This document shows, piece by piece, positions 35,516 to 44,799 of a DNA stretch of 64,000 bases. The notes beneath the pieces were generated by a model, which saw only the letters and a program-made list of their open reading frames with translations, made no database searches and had not been told where the DNA came from. The stretch is taken from assembly GCA_015178975.1 (NCBI GenBank), contig WHVD01000084.1, positions 62,001 through 126,000 on the forward strand, in the 5' to 3' direction. The first letter of the stretch is position 1. Each line of letters opens with the position of its first letter. The stretch is from Hysterangium stoloniferum. Taxonomy: Eukaryota; Basidiomycota; Agaricomycetes; Hysterangiales; Hysterangiaceae. A program made the translations under genes and the position numbers.

Positions 35516-35637
35516 AGTGCCAAATGAGTGCAACCGTAGCATTTACAATGAGTCAAAAAACCCTTCCAATGTTTGGTACTTCAGATGTATATCCTTAATA
35601 ACTCAGAGGATAAAATTGCAAAAATATCAAAAATCAA

Positions 35638-36150
35638 AGAAAGTAAAGTTGTACGGTGGGTGGTGGGCACTTGTAGGTGCCAAAGGCACCCTAATGCGTG
35701 AGGGCATGGAGTGCCTGAATTCTTCCCCAATTTGTGAGGGCACATAGTGCCCGAAGGCTTCCCTGATTAGGCCACCCAGAAATGAGGGCACATTAGTGCC
35801 CGAATGTCGCAATTAGTCAGCATGGGAGTATTTCTGCATTCGCAGAAGCATTTTGGGTGCTGCAGGACTATTCTGTGACTGTGTGGGAGTATTTGTAATG
35901 CCGTGGGAGTATTTTGTGACAGGTGTGGAAGTATTTTGTGATGTGCAGGAGTATTTTGTCACTTGCACGGAGGTATTTCATGAAGTGCCAGAATATTGTT
36001 ACAGACGTGGGAGGTATTTTCCGATGCTGCGGGAGTATTGTTACAGGTGCGGGAGTATTTTGTCACATGCACGGAAGTATTATTACATGAGGGATTTTCC
36101 ATACTTTTCGCTGAACTATTTCCCACGCCCCTCACAGGGGCATCATATAA
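35638..36150 (+). repeat. Hairpin-rich element, decayed copy
   Basis: It starts AAGTAAAGTTGTACGGTGGG and contains GAGGGCATGGAGTGCC-type stem-loops. A run of roughly 25-30-bp units follows, each with a GGAGTATTTTGTGAC-like core (about 35830-36085). It ends CATCATATAA next to the start of a second copy. Confidence 0.65.
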
Positions 36151-36153
36151 AGT

Positions 36154-36515
36154 AAAGTTGTACGGTGGGTGGTGGGCGTTTTTAGGCGCCGCAGGCCCTG
36201 TTCGTGAGGGCGCGGAGCGCCCGAACCTGGAGGTGTGGGAGAGTGTGACTAATATTGACGCCCAAAGCTCCTTATTACTCAGCGCGGGAGCAAATGCGGA
36301 GGCTTTTTGCCATTCGCGGAAGCATTTCTGCGCTCGCGGGAGTATTTTTAGTGCCGCGGGAGTATTTGTGACTAACGCGGAAGTATTTATGCAAGCGCGA
36401 GAGTATTTTGTCACGTGCGCGGAGGTATTTTATGACGCGCGGAGGTATTTTTACATGCGCGGGAGTATTATATCAGGTGCGCGGAGGTATTTTGCAATGC
36501 CGCGGCAGTATTGTT
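36154..36515 (+). repeat. Hairpin-rich element, CpG-rich copy
   Basis: Same layout as 35638-36150 but with intact stems such as GAGGGCGCGGAGCGCCC and units GCGCGGGAGTATT. Differences from the first copy are mostly CG to TG or CA. Confidence 0.65.
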
Positions 36516-36524
36516 ATACTGCAT

Positions 36525-36722
36525 CCACCGTGCACCCATCCGCCCGCACCCATCCACGGCGCACCCATCCACGGCGCACCTGCTCCCATCCACCGTGCAC
36601 CCATCCACCCGCTCCCATCCACGGCGCACCCATCCGCCCGCACCCATCCAAGGCGCACCCACTCCCATTCACGGCGCACCCACTCCCATTCACGGCGCGC
36701 CCTCTCCCATTCACGGCGTGCC
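36525..36722 (+). repeat. GC-rich 12-bp-class minisatellite
   Basis: Units of the type CGCACCCATCCA/CCCGCACCCATC recur with variants, then CACTCCCATTCACGG, leading into the intron-like array. A second block of the same type is at 40575-40918. Confidence 0.8.
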
Positions 36723-38420
36723 TCTCTCTTTCCTCCAGGTGATGTGTGTACTCTTTCCTTCTCCCTCCGTCCTGCGCTAATCCGCCTCCTCTCTCTTTCC
36801 TCCAGCGAGTGTGTGTACTGTTTCTTTCTCTCTCCGTCCTCCTCTGATTGACCTCTTCTCTCTTTTGTCCAGCTGGTGCGTGTACCATTTCCTCTCTCTT
36901 TGTCCTCTGATCATCCTCCTCTCTTTCCTCCAGGTGTGTGTACCATTTCCTTCTCTCTCCATCCTCCTCTCATTGGGACCCTCTCTTTCCTCCAGCCGGT
37001 GTGTCTACCATTTCCTTCTTCCTCTGTCCTGCGCTGATTTGCCTCCTCTCTCTTTCCTCCAGCCGGTGCGCGTTCCATTTCCCTCTCTCTCTGTCCTCTT
37101 CTGATTGGCCCCCTCTCTTTCTCCAGCCGGTGTGCATTCCCTTTCCCCTCTCTCTTTGTCCTCCTCTGATTGTCCCCCTTTCCCTCTTTCTCTGTCCTCT
37201 TCTGATTGGCCCCTCTCTTTCCTCCAGCCGGTGCGCATTCCCTTTCCCCTCTCTTTGTCCTCCTCTGATTGTCCCCCTCTCTTTCCTACAGCCGGTGCGT
37301 CTACCATTTCCTTCTTCCTCTGTCCTGTGCTGATTTACCTCCCCTCTCTTTCCTCCAGCCGGTGTGTACTGTTTCTTTCTCCCTTTGTCCTCCAGCCGGT
37401 GGGTGTACCGTTTCTTTCTCCCTTTGTCCTCCTCTGATCGGCCTCCTCTCTCTTTCCTCCAGGAGGTGTGTGTACCATTTCCTTCTCTCTTCATCCTCCT
37501 CTAATTGGCCTCCTCTCTCTTTCCTCCAGCCTCTGCGTGTACCGTTTCCTTCTCCCTTTGTCCTCTCTCTTTCCTCCAGGAGGTGTGTGTACCGTTTCCT
37601 TCTCTCTTCGTCCTCTGATCGGCCTCCTCTCTCTTTCCTCCAGCCTCTGCGTGTACCGTTTCCTTCTCCCTTTGTCCTCTCTCTTTCCTCCAGGAGGTGT
37701 GTGTACCGTTTCCTTCTCTCTTCGTCCTCTGATCGGCCTCCTCTCTCTTTCCTCCAGCCTCTGCGTGTACCGTTTCCTTCTCCCTTCGTCCTCTCTCTTT
37801 CCTCCAGGAGGTGTGTGTACCGTTTCCTTCTCTCTTCGTCCTCTGATCGGCCTCCTCTCTCTTTCCTCCAGCCTCTGTGTGTACCGTTTCCTTCTCCCTT
37901 CGTCCTCTCTCTTTCCTCCAGGAGGTGTGTGTACCGTTTCCTTCTCTCTTCATTCTCTGATCGGCCTCCTCTCTCTTTCCTCCAGCCACTGCCTGTACCG
38001 TTTCCTTCTCCCTTCGTCCTCTCTCTTTTCTCCAGGAGGTCCATGTCCCCTTTCCTCCTCTCTCCTTCCCCCAGCGAGTGCGTGTACTATTTCATTCTCT
38101 CTCCATCCTGCTCTGATCTGCCCTTTCTCTTCCCTCCAGGTGGTTTGTGTACCCTTTCCTTCTCTCTTCATCCTGCCCTCATTGGCCTCCATTCTCTTTC
38201 CTCCAGCCAGTGCGTGTTCCTCTGATTGGCCTACTCTCTCTTTCCTAAAGTATGTCTACCATTTCCTTCTTCCACCATCCTCCTCTGACCAGCCCTCTCT
38301 TTCCTCCAGGTGGTGTGTGTACTCTTTCTTCAGTGAGTGTGTGTACTGTTTCCTTCTCTCTTTGTCCAGCTGCTGTGTGTACTGTTTCCTTCTTCCTCCG
38401 TCCCCATCTGATTGGCCTCA
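36723..38420 (+). repeat. Tandem array of about 25 intron-like units (array 1)
   Basis: A typical unit is about 61-66 bp: GTGTGTGTACC (or GTGCGCGTTCC), GTTTCCTTCTCTCTTCGTCC, a branch-like CTGATCGG, then CTCTCTCTTTCCTCCAG. Units are separated by 2-6 bases such as GAG, CCG or CGA. The middle part (37462-38040) is a homogeneous 114-bp dimeric repeat. Long open frames on both strands (for example 37269-38225 plus and 37301-38044 minus) result from the unit length and are not taken as genes. Confidence 0.85.
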
Positions 38421-38570
38421 ATAAAATCAGAATAATTCAAATAAAATAAAATAAGTGAATATAAAATGTTTTAAAATAAAATAAATTGAAATGAAAAACA
38501 ATAAAATAAAATAAAATTCAATAAATCAAAATAAAATGCTAAATCAAAATAAATAAATTGAGTGACCACA
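38420..38570 (+). repeat. ATAAAAT-rich tail of array 1
   Basis: Irregular AATAAAATAAAAT repeats. An equivalent tail (42346-42500) follows array 2. Confidence 0.75.
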
Positions 38571-38723
38571 GTAATTACTTGCAGTTGAGAGTCAATTTAA
38601 CCACTCTTTCCATTTGTAACCATTGTTTCCATTTGTAACCTGTGTCTCCTTTTGTAACCGTTGTGTCCTTTTGTGGCTGTGGCTTCCATTTGTGACTGAT
38701 GTTTGCTTTTCTATTGTTTTCCA

Positions 38724-38985
38724 TTTTTGGAACACTTTCCGTTCTTGGAACACTTTCCATTCTTAGAACACTTTCCACTCTTAGAACACTTTCCGTTCTT
38801 AGAACACTTTCCGTTCTTAGAACACTTTCCGTTCTTAGAACACTTTCCGTTCTTAGAACACTTTCCGTTCTTAGAACACTTTCCGTTCTTAGAACACTTT
38901 CCGTTCTTAGAACACTTTCCGTTCTTAGAACACTTTCCGTTCTTAGAACACTTTCCGTTCTTAGAACACTTTCCATTCTTTAAAT
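38724..38985 (+). repeat. 18-bp minisatellite 1
   Basis: About 14-15 copies of ACTTTCCGTTCTTAGAAC, homogeneous in the middle and degenerate at the left edge. Each unit contains the palindrome GTTCTTAGAAC. Confidence 0.92.
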
Positions 38986-39029
38986 GGCTTTAGTTCTAAA
39001 ATAGCAAAGCCCCAGATATACTTAGAAGT

Positions 39030-39345
39030 TATGTAATGGTTGTTCCCTTTTGTAACGGTTGATTCCTTTGTAACGGTTGATTCCTTTGTAACCGTTGATT
39101 TCTTTGTAACCGTTGATTTCTTTTGTAACCGTTGTAACCATTGATTCCTTTGTAACTGTTGATTCCTTTGTAACTGTTGATTCCTTTGTAACCGTTGATT
39201 CCTTTGTAACCGTTGATTCCTTTGTAACCTTTGATTTCTTTTGTAACCTTTGATTTCTTTTGTAACCGTTGATTTCTTTGTAACCTTTGTATCCTTCCTT
39301 TGTAACTACTGTTTTCTATGTTACTGTTGTTTCCTTTATAACACT
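39030..39345 (+). repeat. 18-bp minisatellite 2
   Basis: About 16 imperfect copies of GTAACCGTTGATTCCTTT. Confidence 0.88.
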
Positions 39346-39349
39346 TTCC

Positions 39350-40052
39350 ATTCCCTGAACACTTTCTGTCTAACATGACTTTCCATTCTAATGTGACTTT
39401 CTGTTCTAATGCAACTTTCCTTTCTAATGCGACTTTCCATTCTAACATGACTTTCCATTCTAAATGACTTTCCGTTCTAATGCAACTTTCCTTTCTAAAT
39501 GACTTTCTGTTCTAATGCAACTTTCCTTTCTAAAGTGACTTTCTGCTCTAACACGACTTTCTGTTCTAACATGACTTTCTGTTCTAATGCAACTTTCCTT
39601 TCTAATGCAACTTTCCATTCTAATGTGACTTTCCATTCCAAAGTGACTTTCCATTCTAAAGTGACTTTCCATTCTAAATGACTTTCCATTCTAAAGTGAC
39701 TTTCTGTTCTAATGCAACTTTCCTTTCTAATGCGACTTTCCATTCTAAATGACTTTCCGTTCTAATGCAACTTTCCTTTCTAAAGTGACTTTCCGTTCTA
39801 AAGTGACTTTCCGTTCTAAAGTGACTTTCCGTTCTAAAGTGACTTTCCGTTCTAAAGTGACTTTCCGTTCTAAAGTGACTTTCCGTTCTAAAGTGACTTT
39901 CCGTTCTAAAGTGACTTTCCGTTCTAAAGTGACTTTCCGTTCTAAAGTGACTTTCCGTTCTAAAGTGACTTTCCGTTCTAAAGTGACTTTCCGTTCTAAA
40001 GTGACTTTCCGTTCTAAAGTGACTTTCCGTTCTAAAGTGACTTTCCGTTCTA
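39350..40052 (+). repeat. 18-bp minisatellite 3
   Basis: About 38 copies of GACTTTCCGTTCTAAAGT. The left part (39360-39780) is degenerate with 14-18-bp variants; from about 39785 to 40052 the units are essentially identical. It shares ACTTTCCGTTCT with minisatellite 1. Confidence 0.92.
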
Positions 40053-40092
40053 ACAGCTTCCCTTTTAGAACAATGGGCCTCAGAAATACTTA

Positions 40093-40360
40093 AGAGTCAT
40101 GGATGCGGGGGGGTTTGGGGGGCGAAGCCCCCCAACAAGCCGGAGCCCGCAGCGAAGTTGTGGGGCAGGTCACGAAGTGACCGCCCCGCAGCGTAGCAAG
40201 GGTTCCCAGGCTTGTCATCATATAAGTTAATTCGCGTCGGTGGGTCCATGGGCGTCGTTGCTGAGTCATAAAATAGAAGCACTGCGAGCGAAGCGAGCCT
40301 TAGTTTCCCACGGTCTAATCTGCGAGCGAAGCGAGCCTTAGGGCTTCCCACGGTGTTATG
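40093..40360 (+). repeat. GC-rich multi-hairpin element
   Basis: Stem-loops with GAA loops: TTGGGGGGC-GAA-GCCCCCCAA (40115-40135), and GGTCAC-GAA-GTGACC (40168-40182) nested in GGGGC...GCCCC. Two tandem copies of TGCGAGCGAAGCGAGCCTTA (40283 and 40321) each precede TTCCCACGGT. It includes CTTGTCATCA, as do the other hairpin elements, and stands immediately before array 2. Confidence 0.8.
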
Positions 40361-40377
40361 TCACCCTGTCACTTTGT

Positions 40378-42345
40378 TCAAGATTTCTCAACCGGTGTGT
40401 ACCATTTCTGTCTCTTCGTCCTCCTCTCTCTCTTTTCTCCAGGAGGTGTGTACTTTTTCTTTCTCTCTTCGTCCTCCTCTGATCAACCCTCTCTCTTTCC
40501 TCCATCACTTGCGTGCGTGTCCCGTCTCCTTCTCGCTCTAACCTCCTCTGACCAGCTTCGTTTTTCTTCCTCCAGTGCGTACGTGTGTGCATCCACCGCG
40601 CACCTTTCCACCGCGCACCTGCTGCCATCCACCGCGCACCAACTCCCATCCACGGGCACCCATCCACCGCGCACCCGCTCCCATCCATCGCGCACCATCC
40701 ACCGTGCACCCATCCACCGCGCACCCATCCAGCCGCACCCATCTGCCGCGTACCCATCCACCGCGCACCCATCCACTGGCTCTCATCCACCGCGCACCCA
40801 TCAATCTGCACCCATCGACGACGCACCCATCCATGGTGCACCCATCCAACCGCTCCCATCCACCGCGCACCCATTCACGGTGCACCCATCCAGCCGCTCC
40901 AATTCACGGCGCACCCTCTCTCTTTCCTCCAGGTGATGTGTGTACTCTTTCCTTCTCCCTCCGTCCTGTGCTAATCCGCCTCCTCTCTCTTTCCTCCAGT
41001 GAGTGTTGTGTACCGTTTCCTTCTCTCTCCGTCCTCCTCTGATTTGACCTCTTCTCTCTTTTGTCCAGCCGGTGCGTGTACCATTTCCTCTTTCTTAGTC
41101 CTCTGATCATCCTCCTCTCTTTCCTCCAGGTCGTGTGTGTAGTGTTTCCTTCTCTCTTCGTCCTCCGAGTGTCCTCCTCTCTTTCCTCCAGCCGGTGTGT
41201 GTACCGTTTCCTTCTCTCTCTGTCCTCCTCTAATCAGCCTCCTCACTCTTTCCTCCAGGAGGTGCGTGCACCCTGTCCTTCTCTCTTCTTCCTCCTCTGA
41301 TTGGCCCCCTCTCTTTCCTCCAGCCGGTGTGTGTTCCTTTTCCCCCTCTCTCTGTCCTCCTCTGAATATCCCTCTCTTTCCTCCAGCCGGGGTGCGTTCC
41401 TTTTCCCCCTTTCTCTATCCTCCTGTGATTGGCCACACCCCTTTTTCCTCCAACCGGTACATGTTCTCTTTCCCTCTCTATCCTCTTCTGATCAGCCACC
41501 TCTCTTTCCTCCAGCCGGTGCATGTTCCTTTTCCTTCTCTCTCCGTCCTTCTGTGATTGGCCTCCTCTATCCCCCACCCGGTGAGCCTTCCCTTTCCCTC
41601 TTTCTCTGTCCTCTTCTGATTGGCCCCCTCTCTTTCCACTGACCAGTGCGCATTCCCTTTCCTTCTCTCTCTGTCCTCCTCTAATCAGCCTCCTCACTCT
41701 TTCCTCCAGGAGGTGCGTGCCCCCTTTCCTTCTCTCTTCAGCCTCTTCTGATTGTCTTCCTCTCTTTCCTCCAGGGATGTCTGTGTCCCCTTTCCTTCTC
41801 TCTTTGCCCCCCTCCGTCTTTCCCCCAGATGGTATGTGTCCCCTTTCCTTCTCTCTCCATCCTTCTCTGATTGGCCTCCTCTTTCCCACAGTCGGTGCGC
41901 GTTCCCTTTCCCTCTCTCTCTGTCCTCTTCTGATCGGCCCCCTCTCTTTCCTCTTCTGATCGGCCCCTCTCTTTCCTCAAGCCGGTGCGCATTCCTTTTC
42001 CCCTCCTCTCTTTGTCCTCCTCTGATTGGCCTCCTCTTTCCTCCAGCCGGTGTGTTCCCTTTCCCTCTCTCTGTCCTCTTCTGATCGGCCCCCCTCTCTT
42101 TCCTCCAGCCAGTGCGTGTTCCTTTTCCCCTTCTCTCTGTCCTCCTTTGATCGGCCTCCTCTTTCCTCCAGTTGGTGTGTATATCCTTTCCTGCTCTCTC
42201 CGTCCTTTGCTGATTGAACTGCTCTTTTTCCTCCGGTTGGTGTGTCTCCTTTCCTTCTCTCTCCATCCTGCTCTGATCGGGCTCCTCTTTCCTCCAGGAA
42301 GTGTATGTCCCTTTTCCTTCTCTCTGTCCTGCTCCCACTGCTTTT
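40378..42345 (+). repeat. Tandem array of intron-like units (array 2)
   Basis: Two to three units (40380-40575), then the GC-rich minisatellite (40575-40918), then about 20 units, most ending CTCTCTTTCCTCCAG followed by CCGGTGYGTG. It is more diverged between units than array 1, with several lost acceptor AGs (for example CCTCCAAC at about 41448). Open frames here are repeat artefacts. Confidence 0.85.
40575..40918 (+). repeat. GC-rich 12-bp-class minisatellite, second block
   Basis: About 28 units related to CGCACCCATCCA (CCATCCACCGCG, CACCCATCCAGC). Confidence 0.88.
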
Positions 42346-42500
42346 TTGAACCAAAATAAAATGTTTGACAATAAAATAAAATAGAATAGAATTAACCGAA
42401 ATAAAATACAGTAAATGACAATAAAATGCTTGAAAATAAAAGATAATCGGAAAAATAAAAATAAAAAATTCAAAAATAGAATAAATTAAATCAAAATAAA
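42346..42500 (+). repeat. ATAAAAT-rich tail of array 2
   Basis: AAAATAAAATG-type repeats equivalent to 38420-38570. Confidence 0.75.
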
Positions 42501-43546
42501 TTGGGAAATTTCCAATCAAAGCAAATAATTGCAACCAATTCAAAAACCAATCACTTTGACTACTTGAATCAAAAATGAAGTACCAACTGACCAAATGCAA
42601 GCAAACTGTGAAATTGCTCAATTCTCCATATGTATATTCAATGTCTAAAGTTAAGTAGTCAAATAAGTCACAGGGTAAATCTTTAAAATTAGTTGGATTG
42701 GATCTGTGCACTCCTGTCTTCCCACATAGACAGTTGTATGTTGGTGTTTCAAGAGAAAAAATTTGGAGAAGAGTGAAAATCATACTCCATAACACTCATA
42801 TGACTGAATATAGTGTTTAAGGATGTTATTACTGACCCATAAGTATGTATAAAAAGACTCAGGTGGAAGGAATAGATGAGAAATGTGGCATGGAACAACT
42901 AGGTTCAGAGGCTAAGGTCAAAAAGGGTCATAAGTCTCAATCTGGCAGACACTAGCAAAAGGATTAAGCAGTATGAACAACACTTAAAATGTAAATGAAG
43001 GTATTATTGCATACACTTCTAAACATGAGAGTGGAATTCTAAATCAGTATTCTATGTAAGTCAATATTCAAACTGAAGCATAGTAGTGTACATAATGGAG
43101 TTTTATACTAAAGTAAATGGAAGCACAGGGCTGAAAGTGGAGATTTGGTATTTACAGAACAAAGGAAATCAGGAAGCAGAACAGGATATTAAGAAGAGGA
43201 ATACAAGACAACAGAAAAAAGATGAATATTCTGAGATGGCAAATGATATGATGAAGTGATGCAAGAAATAATAGAATGTCATTAGAACAGAACTTAGATA
43301 GAGTGGCTGGAAAAGGAAATCATTAAGTAGGTGTGTTATTGAGTATCACCATGCTAGAGGACAGTATATGTAGGTTGAAAATACACATAGCGGTCTGAAC
43401 AATGTTATAAGTAGAATACAAGACAATAATTTATACTAAATGATTCAATGACAGATGAATGAGTGGAATGGAAGGAAAGTGGGGTATGAGTATGAGAATA
43501 AATGGGAAGCTGGAATGTAGAAGTCCTCAAGATGACATGGTCACGG
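42501..43546. other. AT-rich non-coding interval
   Basis: No open frame or known element. Composition and many ATGs without frames suggest old, decayed repeats. Confidence 0.35.
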
Positions 43547-43636
43547 ATTATTGATCCACCAGGTCGCGCAGCGACCGAGTAAAGTTGTGGGGTGGTAGCA
43601 TGGTGGGGGCTTGCCCCCCACGGGTCACAGCCTTGT
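43547..43636 (+). repeat. 90-bp hairpin element, copy A
   Basis: It reads ATTATTGATCCACC...CAGCCTTGT with stems GGTCGC-GCA-GCGACC and GTGGGGGC-TT-GCCCCCCAC. A second 90-bp copy lies at 49863-49952 with about four differences. Confidence 0.85.
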
Positions 43637-43969
43637 CATCACAAAAATGTGCAGTGACTCATGAAGCGCGAGAATATATGTCATATATTATGTCATCACA
43701 TATTGCTAGGAATATTATGTCATATATTATGTCATCATATATGCTACAATAGAGAATGGCGGAAATGTCTAAAACATTCCAAGTAAAATAGCTAAAATAG
43801 TATAGAAATAAAGTTCAATATGTCTCTAAATGTCTCAGATCTCAGTGTATATAAGGAGCTCTGCTCCAGCCATGAAATATAACTCATTTTATCAACCCAT
43901 TTACACCACATCTGTGTGTCACTGCAGCAAGCAGCCTACTCCACCCCAATCTGGGTAGTTAGACATCTA

Positions 43970-44220
43970 ATTCCACCTCTATCAGAGCTGTTGGAAACCC
44001 TTGCCATCTATCAGAGTTGTTGACCCAATCAGATCCCTTGTCACCTCAATCTGAGCTGTTGACTGATCTGTTGTTCCCCCTGTCACCTCAATCTGAGTTG
44101 TTGACTTTTGTTCTCCCTTGCCACCTCTTAGTTGAGTGGCTGGCTATCCTTTATTGCTTTTCCACCTCTATCAGAGTTGTTGGAACCTGTTGTCACCTCT
44201 ATTTGAGTTGTTGGCTATCA
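43970..44220 (+). repeat. Seven imperfect copies of a ~38-bp repeat
   Basis: The core is TCACCTCAATCTGAGTTGTT, with variants, spaced 30-42 bp apart. Confidence 0.75.
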
Positions 44221-44799
44221 ATTAAAGTAATAACAATTTTGGTTATCATTGTTGAGATTAGGAATACATTTCTAATTTCTACCCAGTTTTTGGCATAAAT
44301 AAATACTGAGAATATCCTTGCAGAATCCTTAAGACTACATTAAGATCCTGATAAGTTAGTATCACAGTAGACCCTGTAGGTTAGTGTAAATAAAGCATAT
44401 ATTAGCCAAATAGTGTTTTATTCTATATCTAATCTTTTGACCTATTTATAAATATTTTTACTGTTTGATAAATAGTATAAAATATATATAAACTAGCTAG
44501 AATCAAAGTTGAATCTAGATTCTGAATCAGTTAATTGTTATTCATATTTTAAGTACATATTTTCACAGAAAAAGAACAGCTTGCAAAAGCAGCTCTCAAA
44601 ACCTTCTTTGTGAAGTTGGGTGCATATATTCAAGTAAACTCTTGACTTCAGGGGTTCTAAGTCTATTTAGGCTGCCACTGATTAATATCAAATACTTAAA
44701 TTATTTTACCTTGCAGTGAATTGAGTATTTGCACATTTTGATAGAGCACTAGACTCCTTTTTCAGAAGATAGTATTAAAATAAGGCTAATACATCACAC
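44221..44799. other. AT-rich non-coding interval
   Basis: Nothing recognisable before the Gypsy fragment starts. Confidence 0.35.

Noticed and set aside
36468..36888. ORFs in the CGCACCCATCCA minisatellite (HPPRTHP or WMGARWMG repeats), also 40358-41042
   Set aside because: 12-bp units give open frames on both strands; not genes.
37269..38225. Long plus-strand ORF (318 codons, Phe/Leu/Ser/Pro-rich) and its minus-strand partner 37301-38044 (Arg/Glu/Lys-rich)
   Set aside because: Both arise from the multiple-of-three repeat period of the intron-like array; no domain, no start context, open simultaneously on both strands.
38575..38993. ORFs encoding six-residue repeats (ESVLRT, FLEHFP, LRTLSV) in the 18-bp minisatellite
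   Set aside because: 18-bp units keep all affected frames open on both strands; repeat artefact.
38724..40052. CRISPR array
   Set aside because: Units are contiguous 18-mers without unique spacers, and the window is eukaryotic.
39460..40093. ORFs encoding TFRSKV or LEWKVT repeats
   Set aside because: Same reason: 18-bp minisatellite translated in frame.
40115..40182. Mitochondrial-type double-hairpin elements
   Set aside because: The stems resemble them, but the flanking sequence is nuclear in character and no mitochondrial genes are present.
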